This document shows positions 1 to 9,980 of a stretch of DNA of 64,000 nt, in pieces. A program made the translations under genes and the position numbers. The notes beneath the pieces are model-generated. The model was not told the DNA's origin and searched no databases. It saw only the letters and a program-made list of their open reading frames with translations. Each line of letters begins with the position of its first letter. Within the stretch, counting starts at the first letter, position 1. Source of the DNA: Dendrobium chrysotoxum (taxonomy: Eukaryota; Streptophyta; Magnoliopsida; Asparagales; Orchidaceae); assembly GCA_019925795.1 (NCBI GenBank), contig CM034315.1, positions 27,633,867 through 27,697,866 on the forward strand. The letters run 5' to 3'.

Positions 1-79
1 CTAAAGGAAGTTCATAAGGATTCAGTAAGTATTAGTTGTCAGCATCAAAATTAAGTGCTCGGGATATTGGATTTCAACA
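1..79 (-). repeat. Element A 3' LTR (partial)
   Basis: Positions 1-79 match 7525-7601, the end of the other LTR, with few differences. Both finish with TTTCAACA on the plus strand (sense start TGTTGAAA). A pyrimidine-rich tract follows directly, as expected for a minus-strand element. The rest of this LTR lies before the window. Confidence 0.9.
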
Positions 80-96
80 ATCTCCCCCTTTTTGAT
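80..96 (-). other. Polypurine tract of element A
   Basis: On the minus strand an AAAAAGGGGGAGAT tract abuts the LTR start TGTTG. This is the expected plus-strand primer for reverse transcription. The same tract borders the 3' LTRs of elements B (17048), C (20271) and E (35824). Confidence 0.85.
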
Positions 97-433
97 GGTG
101 TCAAATAATATTTTCTGATGGCCACAGTTGTTCTTACTTCCTTAGCTCCCCCTTAGAAGAATAACTTATTATTATTATTATTTTTTTAAATAGGAGGAGA
201 GAAAAAGTTTTATTTTTTTTTTATTATAACATATAGAAAAAAAACATAACAAGAGAAAAACATATAGTGAGAATAGAAGAGTAAACATAAAAAACTGATA
301 TCATTAATACTAAGAAAAATAGAACAACACAGAATACAGAAACGTCTCCCCCTTTTGACAGCACAAAAAAGGGAAGAACAAAGAAATAACTACAATGATA
401 AGAAACTAAAAAAACATAAATAACTACAATAAC
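97..433 (-). other. Non-coding leader between ORF3 and the PPT, with a second PPT-like tract
   Basis: No coding sequence is visible. The stretch is AT-rich with a short TTA microsatellite near 165-180. A second purine tract (sense TGTCAAAAGGGGGAGAC) lies at 344-360, close to the ORF3 end. The same tract sits at the matching place in elements C (20454-20466) and E (36058-36073). Confidence 0.6.
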
Positions 434-1552
434 TCAAAATTCTAGATGCTGATCCGAAGGTGGTGGTGGAGGTTGTGGAAATAATTGGTAGTACTGATGG
501 AGGGATGCAAACTGGTGATCGATGGAGATGAAGCTCTCCCTAAACCATTTCATATCACTTTCATGTTCCTGATGTTGTTGAGCAATGTGGGAATCCAACC
601 TAGTCTCTAATCAATCAATGCATTGAATGATGTCATCGTGAGGGTAGTCAGGATGAGCAAGACCAGGTGGGTGGATTGGTGGTGGTGGAGGGGCGTCAGC
701 AGGAGTAGCAGCCTCTTCATCATCAAACTCGGGATCGGCGTGAGCGGCCCCCCGATGGAATAAGATATTAAAAGAGGCATCTGAGTAGAAGATAGGAAGA
801 TGATCTGGAGGTAGCGAATAATGAAGTTGGTACTTGGCATCTAAGATGTATCCTATGACATGTCCTAAAGCAAGGTTTAGTTTTCGGCGGGCACTAGGAT
901 ATCGGTATGCAGATAGGGTATGGATATAATCAAAAAGCATTTGGGCTTCATTCAAATTTGTTCCAGACATTATTAGATACGTGATGACAGAAAGCAGTGG
1001 AGTAATATGGATGCGGTCTCCAGCTTTGGGTATGATGGACGTGCGAAGGACATGCTGGATAACACGGGCATTCTGATTCAGGGTTTGGACAAGGGGCAGG
1101 TGTTGATTGGATGGGACACCTCTAAGGGTCATATTAACTGATGTCCAATCATAATCATGTGAGATTATAGATTGGGGATGAGGGTCATTAGTGGACAGTC
1201 CAATGTGTGCAGCTATGTTGTTGATGGTGATAACGATATGCTGTTTGCAGACATAGGAAGTGAAAGTGGTGTTCTCTAGGTTGATTTTGACATTGGCATG
1301 AAACTCAAAAAGAAGTTCAGAGTGGAAAGGAAATGCTAGAGTCAACAGGAATTGAAGGGTGGTGGAGGCAAAAAGGTTCATCACCTCGAAATTCAGAGCG
1401 GCTTGATTCAGCATTCGAGATGGAGTGATTTTGGCTTCTTTGAGTTTATTGTATGCTTTCTCATCAGCAGCGGAGAGAAAGTGATCGTCAAATCGCCGAG
1501 GGGAGGAAGATCTCCCGATGATCATTCGGTCGCGCTTACTTGCACCAGACAT
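434..1552 (-). pseudogene. Element A ORF3 (envelope-position ORF), one in-frame stop
   Basis: A third ORF downstream of RNase H, in the place of the envelope-like ORF of SIRE elements. I take the start at 1552 (MSGASKRDR). An upstream in-frame ATG at 1618 lies only about 13 nt from a TATAAAA box, so it probably precedes the transcript start. The frame is open to a TGA at 611-613, then continues in the same frame to a stop at 434-436. That extension adds a Q/E/H-rich segment (QQHQEHESDMKWF) and a proline run (PQPPPPPSDQ). Element C has the same tail at 20549 and element E at 36160, so the TGA is a recent break. No signal peptide or convincing membrane span is seen, so a true envelope is doubtful. 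The middle resembles the 'putative plant transposon protein' type of domain from memory. Function unknown. Confidence 0.7.
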
Positions 1553-1630
1553 GGTTGAAGAAGGGATTTGAGAAAGGGAGGAAATTTGGAGTGAGTGAGA
1601 GTGAGTGAGTGTAGTCAAAGAATCCCTCCA

Positions 1631-2106
1631 TTTTATAGAATTTGTGAACTATCGTACAGTACGATTGAGGATCGTACAGTATGATAGGTGCAATAATGTC
1701 ATCTGGACGACCGTTCAAAAAAGTGAGTCAAATCATACAGTACGATCAGAATCGTACTGTACGAACGTGAGTGTGAGGCATTCGTCCCGAGAAGTCGTCT
1801 GAATGACCTTTGACAAAAAGAATCATACAGTACAAACAGGTGTTCGTACAGTACAAAAAGTAATATTGTTCGTACCGGCTGGATTTAAATTCATCCTAAT
1901 CCATTTGACACGTGGATCGTATCGTACGATGTGTAGTTCGTACAGTACGATGGCCAATAATGTGTATCGTACGGTACGGGTGGTGTGTCGTACAGTACGA
2001 TAGGTGTAAGACATGAGAGATCTGGACCGTGAATGGGAGTGGACGGCTAAGATTTGAGTGATTTTAATATTATCGTACAGTACGATATTGGATCGTACAG
2101 TATGAT
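1631..2106 (-). promoter_or_regulatory. Putative internal promoter of ORF3: TATA box plus paired palindromes
   Basis: Between the RNase H stop (2272) and ORF3 (1552) lies an array of near-palindromes of consensus ATCGTACAGTACGAT. Clear copies are at 1651-1665, 1671-1685, 1732-1746, 1751-1764, 2072-2086 and 2092-2106. Weaker copies lie near 1822, 1844 and 1917-2002. They come in pairs with starts 19-20 bp apart. On the sense side a TATAAAA box at 1631-1637 follows the array, about 80 nt before the ORF3 ATG. The same combination forms the U3 promoter region of the LTRs. Promoter activity is inferred. Confidence 0.6.
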
Positions 2107-2271
2107 TTTTAGAGAAATTCAAGGTTTGACATCAGCAAGGTAAGAGGATCAGGAAACCATTTTTATTTTTATTTTTTTAATTTTTTTTATTTTTTGTTTT
2201 TAAACAAACCAATCATAATAAACACACATAAAAATTTTTTTTTTATATTTTATTTTTGGCTTTTTTTTATT
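2107..2271. other. AT-rich spacer after RNase H, no gene
   Basis: A T-rich stretch with A/T homopolymers lies between the palindrome array and the RNase H stop codon. Nothing else is recognised here. Confidence 0.5.
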
Positions 2272-2990
2272 TTAGGCTTGAATGTCTATGACACCTAATT
2301 TTGTTCTTAAGGTGCTAAATGTGTCATAATCTAATAGTTTTGTGAAAATGTCAGCTAATTGATCTTCAGTAGCAACGTGGTGCAGTTCAATATCTCCTTT
2401 GGCTACGTGATCTCTGATGAAATGATGTTTAATGTCTATATATTTTGTTCGTGAATGTTCAATTGGATTTTTGGATATGCAAATAGCACTACTGTTGTCA
2501 CACATGATTGGAATGGTTCCTACAGGTAGTCCTAGATCTAACAATTATTGTTTTAACCATAAAACTTGTACAACACAGCTACTTACCGCTATATATTCTG
2601 CTTCGACTGTTGATAGGGCTATCGAATTCTATTTTCTACTGGACCATAAAACAAACGATTGTCCAATGAATTAACAAGTACCAGAAGTGCTTTTTCTATC
2701 TACCCTACATCCTGTAAAGTCTGAATCTGAGTACCCTAAGATTTTAAAAGTAGTGCTGTGTCTAGGATACCAAATTTCTAAGTTCGGGGTGCCTAGTAGA
2801 TATCTAAGAATTCTTTTAACAGCAGTCATGTGAGATTCTTTTGGGTCAGCTTGAAAGCGGGCAGAGAGACACACACTAAACATTATGTCTAGTCTACTGG
2901 CAGTCAAGTAGAGAAGCGATCCAATTATTCCCCTATATATCTTTTGATCTACAGACTTCCCACTGGGATCCTTATCCAATTGAACATTAT
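2272..2990 (-). pseudogene. Element A pol 3' part: end of RT and RNase H
   Basis: The sense strand gives the C-terminal part of copia RT (LDKDPSGKSVDQK, then GSLLYLTASRLDIMF and VKRILRYLLGTPN). RNase H follows with ALSTVEAEYIA, CDNSSAICISKNP, a KYIDIKHHFIRD block and the LADIFTKLL end, which closes at 2272. Frames change and there are stops near 2570-2670, so it cannot be translated as one protein. The catalytic YVDD half of RT is missing because the preceding pol sequence is deleted. Confidence 0.9.
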
Positions 2991-3034
2991 TTATGAGCTA
3001 GGAATTTCACCCTTATGAGCTAGGAATTTCACCC
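2991..3034. repeat. 22-bp perfect tandem duplication at the pol deletion junction
   Basis: The block 2991-3012 is repeated exactly at 3013-3034. In sense it encodes the integrase segment VKFLAHK twice, after which the reading jumps to the RT segment VQLDKD. The duplication sits exactly at the breakpoint of the large internal pol deletion. Confidence 0.9.
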
Positions 3035-3740
3035 AGGTAAACCTAGAGTAGTCATCCACTATTACAAACCCATACAACTTCCCTCCTAGGCTAGCTGTAC
3101 TAACAGGTCCGAACAGGTCCATGTGGAGAGTTTCTAGTGGCCTAGTGGTGTTGATATCCTTGATTACATGAAACGAAGATTTAACTTATTTTCCTAATTG
3201 GCAGGCATCACAAAGATGATCCTTAGTAAAGTCTAACTTTGGTATGCCTCTAACTAAGTCTTTCTGAGTGATGTTCCTGAGTGTTTTCATACTAGCATGG
3301 CATAGTCTCCTATGCCATAACCAAGAGTCATCAGCTATTATTTTCAGACACAAAGAGTTTGAGTTTTCAATGCAGTTTAAATCTAACATGTAAACATTAT
3401 TTATGCATTTTCCTTCTAACACAAGTGTATCATTTAAGCTAATCATACATTTATTAGAAAGAAATTTTATGTCAATGCCCTTGTCATATAGTTGACTTAT
3501 ACTTAAAAGATTATGCTTTAAACCTTCAACTAAAAGTACAGTCTCAATAATCAAATTCTTAGTATTTCCAATGATACATGAGCCCACCACTTTTCTTGTG
3601 GTGTTGTCTCCTAAAGTTACCTTTCCTCCTGACTTGGCCTCCAATGTCACGAACTGCTTCATGTCTCCAGTCATGTGTCTCAAGCAGCCACTGTCCAGGG
3701 ACCACAAGCTCTCACTAGGTCTTTTGTGAGAGCATTCCTA
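3035..3740 (-). pseudogene. Element A protease and integrase N-terminus
   Basis: The longest open stretch is 3186-3707. It begins with the copia protease active-site block WSLDSGCLRHMTGD (catalytic DSG kept). The LLSISQLYDKG segment follows, then the integrase HHCC zinc-binding region (WLWHRRLCHAS ... HLCDACQLGK). After 3186 the sense strand continues into the first catalytic Asp region (VIVDDYSRFTWV) and stops at the deletion. The other two DDE residues are absent, so integration in cis is impossible. Confidence 0.88.
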
Positions 3741-3749
3741 CAATGTCAA

Positions 3750-4499
3750 TCACAGGTTAGCTTTGGGAACCCAAGTGAGTTTGGGTTCCACTTTATGCTT
3801 ACATGAATAAAATGTATGCATGTTATGCTGTGATGAATGCAATTTAGGTCTCCACACTAGATGTGTCCTATGGTGAATTGTGCACGTGCGGGCTATGTGA
3901 CCTAGCATGCCACAAGAATAACATCTAGCACCGGGAAATGGGTTCACTAATCTATGAGGGTGGTAGTGCCTATTTCTGGGTTTGGATGATGCATGCTGTG
4001 CTGGTTTTGAGTGAGACGGTTCACATGATGGAGGCTGAAAAAACTCAGCAAACGTGGGAGATTTTTTATTATTTTCGAATGCATGAAGTTTTTCATTTAA
4101 AAATTTATTCTCTTGGTTAAGGCTTGCATATTCAAATCTCAATGTATGCTCACTCCTATTTAGTTCCTCTATAAGTTCTTCTAGTTCCTTAAATGCATTC
4201 TCTAGTTCAACATGTGATGATTTCAAGGTATCGTGTGCAGTGGTTAACTCAATATGCTTCTTGTTTAATGCATCATATTCATCAAGCAAAGTCATATGAT
4301 CTTTATCCAAGTCAGAAAGATTCTTAACTACACTAGCATGCTCCTTTTGTAAAGTACTAAATTCAGTGTTAAGACTAACATGCTTTTTCTTTAAGTTTCT
4401 ATACGAGTCATGAATTTTTTTAGAAATAATAAGCAGTTCATCGTAAGACAGTTGACATACCTCATCTTGATCTGATTGATCAAGATTATCATTAGTCAT
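3750..4499 (-). pseudogene. Element A gag C-terminal part: coiled coil and zinc knuckle
   Basis: A 249-residue open frame. Residues about 25-150 are rich in heptad-like L/K/E spacing and read as a long coiled coil (LDEYDALNKKH, ELENAFKELEEL). Near residue 190 is a CCHC knuckle, CYSCGMLGHIARTC. This module between the first gag zinc knuckle and the protease is typical of SIRE-type gag polyproteins. It would follow the N-terminal gag part in the same polyprotein, but stops near 4500-4750 separate them. Confidence 0.8.
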
Positions 4500-5563
4500 A
4501 AGACACAGATTTATTACCTCCTATTCTGCTTCTTCTTCTGATGATTCTGAGGCAGAGTCGGCCCAAAACACTTTTTGTGTCTTAAATTTGCCCTTCTTGT
4601 TGATCTTTCCTCACCCTTTTCCTAGGTTTGATGAGTCTTGATGTTGGGGCAATCAGCTCAGAGATGACCGGGTTTCCTGCACTCAAAGCAAATTATGTCA
4701 GATGCAACTTTAGTATGCTTTGAGCTTTTACCTCTGTTCAAATTGCTTTGATGATGGCACTACTTTCTTTTCAAAAAAATTTTGAACTGACGAGTCATCA
4801 AGGCGATGTCATCATCTTCCTCCGCTACTTTGCTGTCACTTTCAGAATTATTTGCTTTTAAAGCTACCGTTCGCTCCTTCTTCTTTTCACCTGCATCACT
4901 TTGTCGTTGACTCACTCCTTGCTCGTAGGCAATGAGTGACCCAAGTAAATTATCAATAGAATAAACGTTCAGGTCTTTTGACTCAGTTATTTCGGTGATT
5001 TTAGCATCATACGAGCTAGGCAAACATCGCAGTATTTTATTTACTTTTTCTGAGTTAGACAACTCTCTCCCTAAAGCATACAAAGATGTTACAATCTGAG
5101 TGAATCTAGTGTACATGTCAGATATAGTTTCACTAGGTTTCATGCGGAATAGTTCGTAATCATGTAGTAGTATGTTCAACCTAGATTGTTTGACCTCACT
5201 AGTTCCTTCGTACGTGATACACAGTTTGTCCCAAATTTGCTTACCAGTAGTACAAGTTGATACTCGCATATAGTCTTCTGATTTTAATGCGCAAAAAAAA
5301 TAATTTAGACATTTAGCATTTAACTGTGCAAGTTCTCTATCCTCAATGCTCCATTCATTAAATGATATTTCAGTTTTAATTCCATTTAACATACGAAACG
5401 GTGCAGAATAACCTTCTTGGACCAACATCCACATGTGATAGTCTAGAGACTGTAAAAATGTAGACATACGTATTTTCCAAAAATCACGTGGTATATTGTC
5501 AAATAAAGGTGGACGGGTTATAGAATAACCCTCCGCTGTGTTACGGTTACCAAATTGAGCCAT
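4500..5563 (-). pseudogene. Element A gag N-terminal (UBN2-type) domain
   Basis: The start at 5563 (MAQFGNRNT) lies about 45 nt downstream of the PBS and is shared with elements B (32638), C (28227) and E (44294). The open part 4760-5563 encodes the copia gag fold (FDNIPRDFWKIRMSTFLQ, then KQSRLNILLHDYELFRMKP and IDNLLGSLIAYEQGVSQRQ). A first zinc knuckle at about 4655-4700 reads CFECRKPGHL*ADC. Its Arg codon (CGA) is now TGA, a likely CpG transition. Other stops lie between 4500 and 4757. Confidence 0.88.
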
Positions 5564-5608
5564 GGATCTTATGTTTTTAGGTTTTCTAAAACACTATTTT
5601 GAAACCCC

Positions 5609-5620
5609 GCTCTGATACCA
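5609..5620 (-). other. Primer binding site of element A
   Basis: The sense strand reads TGGTATCAGAGC, complementary to the 3' end of plant initiator methionine tRNA. Two bases (AG) separate it from the LTR end. The same site occurs at 28272-28283 (C), 32684-32695 (B, one change) and 45615-45626 (E, degenerate). Confidence 0.93.
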
Positions 5621-5689
5621 CTTGAAAGTACGAGATGCGCCAAGAGGGGGGGTGAATTGGTATTTTAAAAAATCAATCCTAAACAAGAG

Positions 5690-5713
5690 TTATATATATA
5701 TATATATATATAT
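5690..5713. repeat. (TA)n microsatellite in LTR A
   Basis: A run of about 12 TA units just inside the LTR. It is absent from the LTRs of elements B, C and E. Confidence 0.9.
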
Positions 5714-6381
5714 TTTAAAAGATAACTCAACGAATAACGTGCGGAAACAAGTACAAAGTTCACAATGACGATATTGGTAATTCAATTGTAACTTTCACAA
5801 TACAATATTTAAATGATGATTTTTCACCAAGCAATTTAACGTACTAATTCAGAGCATGAAAAGTAAAGTATGGTAAAATGGAAAAAATACACCAGAGATT
5901 TTTATAGTGGTTCATTCACTTGACCTACGTCCACTCCCCGGAGTCCTTTACTCCGGGATTTGCACTAGTAAAAGTTGAATCTCCTTTTGCTCCCACAGCA
6001 AGACGGAGAATCCTTTATAATACTCACTTTCACCTCCCTCGGTGCGGTGGCATACCAAACGCTATGTCACCCTCCTGGTGACGGCAGCGGACCTTCTCCT
6101 TTTTCTCCCTCCTGGAGATGGTAGAGTACGTTGACGATGTTGATCTTGAAGTGACACTTCCATCGAGAACTTTCCCGAGACTCCCCAAAGCCACAAGAGG
6201 AGCAAAACATGCAGCTAGCTTGGAGCCACCGTGTGATCCCCTCACACTACTTCTCTCTCACGCTCAAGCTCACATTCACCTTCCTCTCACAAGCCCTAGA
6301 TCTCTCCGAGGAAAACTTCTCCTTCACGAATCCCCTTCTTCCCTCAAAGCCTCTCACAGAAAGAGGATAGACCAAAAACTC

Positions 6382-7290
6382 CTTATAAAAAAATTTAAGT
6401 TGTTTTTATATCAGGCTTCAAAAAACCCTAAAGATTTCAACTTTTGTATTTCTGTTCGTACCGTACGATATATAATCATACAGTGCGATCAGTTCAAGTA
6501 CAGCTCCGTCCAGTACGAGCACAGACGAACAATTATCGAAGTTTGTACATATCCTACTGTACGATATGTATATCATTTAGGACGATAATGTTGATTCGTA
6601 CTGTTCGTACAGGATGATCTGTGGGACGATCCCTAGGATGAAAAAATTTGTCTCTACCAGTCGTCCAACACTCCACTAGTCATACAGTATAATTAGTTTG
6701 TTTCAAGATATCATCCTGTACGATATGAATATTGTCCAGGATGAATAGAACAAAAAATCTTGGTTTCATCTGGTACGATCGATGGGATAACTAAAATCGT
6801 CTCTATTAGTCATCCAGTACTCCACTAAACGTACAATATGATTAGTTTTATTTCAGGATAACGTCCTGTACGATACGAATATTGTCCAGGACGAACAGAA
6901 TAAAAAACCATGGTTTCATCTGGTATAATCGAATGGATGAATGTAATCGTCTCTGTCTATCGTACGGTATGATATATCATCGTACAGTACGATCGACATT
7001 AAATAAGAAACCAACGTTTATTTCCTGATTACGGGAGATAATTTTAATAAGTATTCAATTAATCGTACCGTACAATCATCATCATATAGTAAGATCAGTT
7101 CAGGAAATCAAAATTAGGAACTTACCAAACTTATTCTGGCGGCTAGGATTTTTCACTTGAATCTTATCGTACAGTACGATAAGGATCGTACAGTATGATT
7201 AGATTACAAAGTTAATCATCTAAAAAATAGCCGTTAGCCTGAGTATTATTAATTAATCATACAGTATGATTTTAAATCATACAGTATGAT
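6382..7290 (-). promoter_or_regulatory. U3 region of LTR A: TATA-like box and paired palindromes
   Basis: A minus-strand TATA-like box at 6382-6390 is preceded in sense by palindromes at 6455-6469, 6475-6489, 6959-6973, 6979-6993, 7062-7076, 7081-7095, 7166-7180, 7185-7199, 7256-7270 and 7276-7290, with weaker ones between. All ten fall into five pairs with starts 19-20 bp apart. Many have lost their CpG (ATCATACAGTATGAT), as expected from methylation-driven decay. A role as regulator-binding sites is inferred. Confidence 0.6.
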
Positions 7291-8889
7291 ATTCTTAAAA
7301 AAAAATTTTAACATTTAAAATAAATCTCCCCTTGTGTGTGTGCATGGTTGCTCCTTTCACATACATGCTTCTCTGGCAGACTCAAGAAAATAAAAATAAA
7401 GAAATAAAAATTATAAACTTTTTAACATCCTATTGTACTCGGTTTGAGTCTCCAGTAACCTTGAGCAGTGTGCATCTGACCTGAAATATTAGTGCTCATA
7501 TACAAGGATAAGCATTTATAATCTAAAGGAAGTTCAAATGGATTCAATAAGTATTAATTGTCACCATCAAAATTAAGTGCTTGGGATCATGAATTTCAAC
7601 AATTAAGTGATTTGATTTGATTAAAGTTTGAATGTTGATAAATTTTGATTAAGATTGATTGGTTGCTGGTTTTAAGGTTGAATTAATATTTTTTGGATTT
7701 TAAAATAAATTATTTAATTTTTTTGGAATTATAGGAATTATTTAAATGCTTTAATTAAACAAGACAAAATTTAACTTTCAGATTGGGTTTGATTTATGAA
7801 AAGTTAGTATTTTTATTAAACACTAGATCTTAAGATGAGTCATTAGACACTAAGTTTGCTGGATTTGGATTTTTCTATATTTAGTTATGAAGTTTTGAAG
7901 TTTTGACTTAATTTTTAACTTAAGGTTTGACCAAATAGTTGACTTTTGATTTTAACTGATTTTTAAATGTTTAATATTTTTTAGAAATATTTGATCTTAA
8001 TTGAAGTTGAATGCCTTTGATTTTGCTCAATTTGGAATTTTCTAGAGTTAGTTATGATTTTTCAAAATTTATGTATTTATTTGAATTTTCAAAATTATTT
8101 AATTAAGTGTGTTTCAATGATTTGAGTCCAAATGAATTCCCAACTCCTTGAATTGAACTCCAAAGGTCAGAAATTACCTAAGGAGAGATTCTCAAGTGTT
8201 TGGAAATTTTTTGGAATTTTTATTTATTTTTAAATAATTAAATTAATTAAATATTAATATTTAATTAAAATTAAATTAAGATTGATTTTAAAATCTAGTC
8301 AAAGAGCTTTTTATACTAATTGATTAAGGGCTTAATTTTGATCAGTTAGAGGTATTGTATATAAGTTTTGGATTTAAATTTAATTTATTAGAATTTTTGG
8401 ATGTTTTAAGGCTTAATTAAGGGTTTAATTTTAAGTTAATTAAATTTTGGCTTATTGAATTTTAAAAATTAGTGAACTCCTATCCTAGAGTAGATAGTGT
8501 CAATATATTTAAGTATTTTAAATTTCATCCATATTGGATGTATGTATGAATCTTAAGTTTTGACTAAGTTCACTAAGACACAACCTTAATTATTGTCCTT
8601 AATTATGTCACTAGGTTAAGTGAGTTTAAAACAAAGTTTGACTTACCCTTGGCAATATACATGACAAGCACACATAGAAGCACAATCAAGTCCTTAAAAC
8701 TAGGAGAGCCTAAGCTAAGTGCGAGTGTGTGCATCCTACACATGCAAGTATTAATGATAAGACATGTAGTTAAGAACTAGATTAGTGAACAATTAAAATA
8801 TGTTTCTTCACTAATCATTCCCATCAATTCTATTCATGAATGCTCAATCTATGCTTAAACTTTCAAGAGATCTCTCAAGCATTCAAAGA

Positions 8890-8892
<3 letters not shown>

Positions 8893-8921
<29 letters not shown>
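8893..8921. repeat. (TA)n microsatellite
   Basis: A run of about 13 TA units at the start of the most AT-rich part (8890-9960), which is made largely of short A/T runs such as TTTAAAAT. Confidence 0.9.
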
Positions 8922-8925
<4 letters not shown>

Positions 8926-9631
8926 AAAATATATAAATATATTCTTATATATGAAAACAAAAGTTTTAAACCTTAAAACTTAAAATATAATAAAAATAAT
9001 TTAAATATATTTTTGAGAGATCCTTTGGTTATTTAAAATAATTTAAAAATAAATTTTAAATTTTCAAAATATTTAATTTAATATTTAAGTAATTATTATT
9101 TAATATTAAAGTCTTCAAATAATCCAAATTATTTAAGATAAATTAAGTTTTAAATTTTAAAATTAATTTTGAATTGAAATATTCAAAATTTTGAAAATTT
9201 TGATATATTATTTTAATTTCTCTTACTTAAATTGAATTTTTAAATTTTATATTTATTAAGGTGTTTAAATTAATTTTAAAAAATAATTTATGTTTAAAAT
9301 ATCTCTTAAATTAAACTAAAATAGGTCTTAAATACTTTCTGAAAATTTGAATTATTTAAAATATTTTTTCTTAAGATTTTCAAACTTATTTGAATTTAAT
9401 AAAGCATTAATGAAACATTAAGTATTTAAATATTTCCAAATTATTTTAAAATATATATAATATATTTTAAATTATTTATTAATATAGAATTAAATATTTT
9501 AAAATTTTTATATAATTTTTAAGATATTTAGTAATAAAAATAATTTTATATATAAAAAATATTTAAATTAATATTAAATTAATATTAATAAAACATTAAT
9601 GTGTTAAAATTATTTAATTTACTCAAATAAC

Positions 9632-9656
9632 ATATATATATATATATATATATATA
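9632..9656. repeat. (AT)n microsatellite
   Basis: About 12 AT units within the very AT-rich block. Confidence 0.9.
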
Positions 9657-9980
9657 AACTTAAATCTTAAACTAAAAATACCCTAAGTATTTATTAGAAT
9701 GTTTTTGAAAATATATTTTAAAATGAAAATTTTAAATTTATAAAATATTTAATCATTTTAATTAATTATTTATTTCAAATATGAAAAATTTAATAATTAA
9801 GTAATTTAAAATATACTGAATATTTTAAATTAATATTAATTTAAAATTAAAGTATTTAATTTTTTGAAAAATTTCATATAAAAATAATTTTTTAGATTTG
9901 GAAATAATTTTTAATAAATTTTTTAAAAGAGAAGTGTATCTAAAAATGATTTTAAATAATTAAAATCTTTTTTAATGAAA

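Larger units (their letters stand above)
1..7601 (-). mobile_element. Ty1/copia (SIRE-like) element A, internally deleted
   Basis: The sense strand is minus. In sense order the parts are: 5' LTR, PBS matching initiator-Met tRNA, gag, protease, integrase N-terminus, a deletion, the end of RT with RNase H, a spacer with palindromes, ORF3, a polypurine tract, and a 3' LTR of which only 79 bp lie in the window. Gag-PR-INT-RT-RH order and the TGGTATCAGAGC primer site define a copia element. The LTR of about 2 kb, the two zinc knuckles and a third ORF after pol point to the SIRE/Maximus lineage (family knowledge; no search run). Loss of the integrase core and most of RT makes it non-autonomous. The target duplication cannot be checked because the left end is outside the window. 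Confidence 0.9.
5623..7601 (-). repeat. Element A 5' LTR (1979 bp)
   Basis: Bounded by TG at 5623 and CA at 7601 (plus strand), next to the PBS. From left to right it holds: a 7-G tract (5646-5652); a (TA)n tract (5690-5713); a block near 5901-5940 conserved in all four families; hairpin-type repeat units near 6060-6125; a TATA-like box (minus strand, 6382-6390); and the palindrome array 6455-7290. The open frames inside are short and not conserved. Confidence 0.92.

Noticed and set aside
434..1552. Calling ORF3 a true envelope glycoprotein
   Set aside because: Only the position matches. No signal peptide, clear membrane span or cysteine pattern is seen.
1651..2106. CRISPR-like array
   Set aside because: The repeats are palindromes with unequal gaps, pairs and degenerate copies. 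The DNA is a plant retrotransposon and no cas genes are present.
1352..2122. Short ORFs on either strand over the ORF3 start and palindrome array
   Set aside because: They arise from the repeated palindromes (TVRY-type repeats) and from antisense of ORF3. They show no start context or conservation.
2272..5563. Pararetrovirus (plant virus) integration
   Set aside because: The order protease, integrase, RT, RNase H with LTRs, PBS and PPT is that of copia. There is no coat or movement protein.
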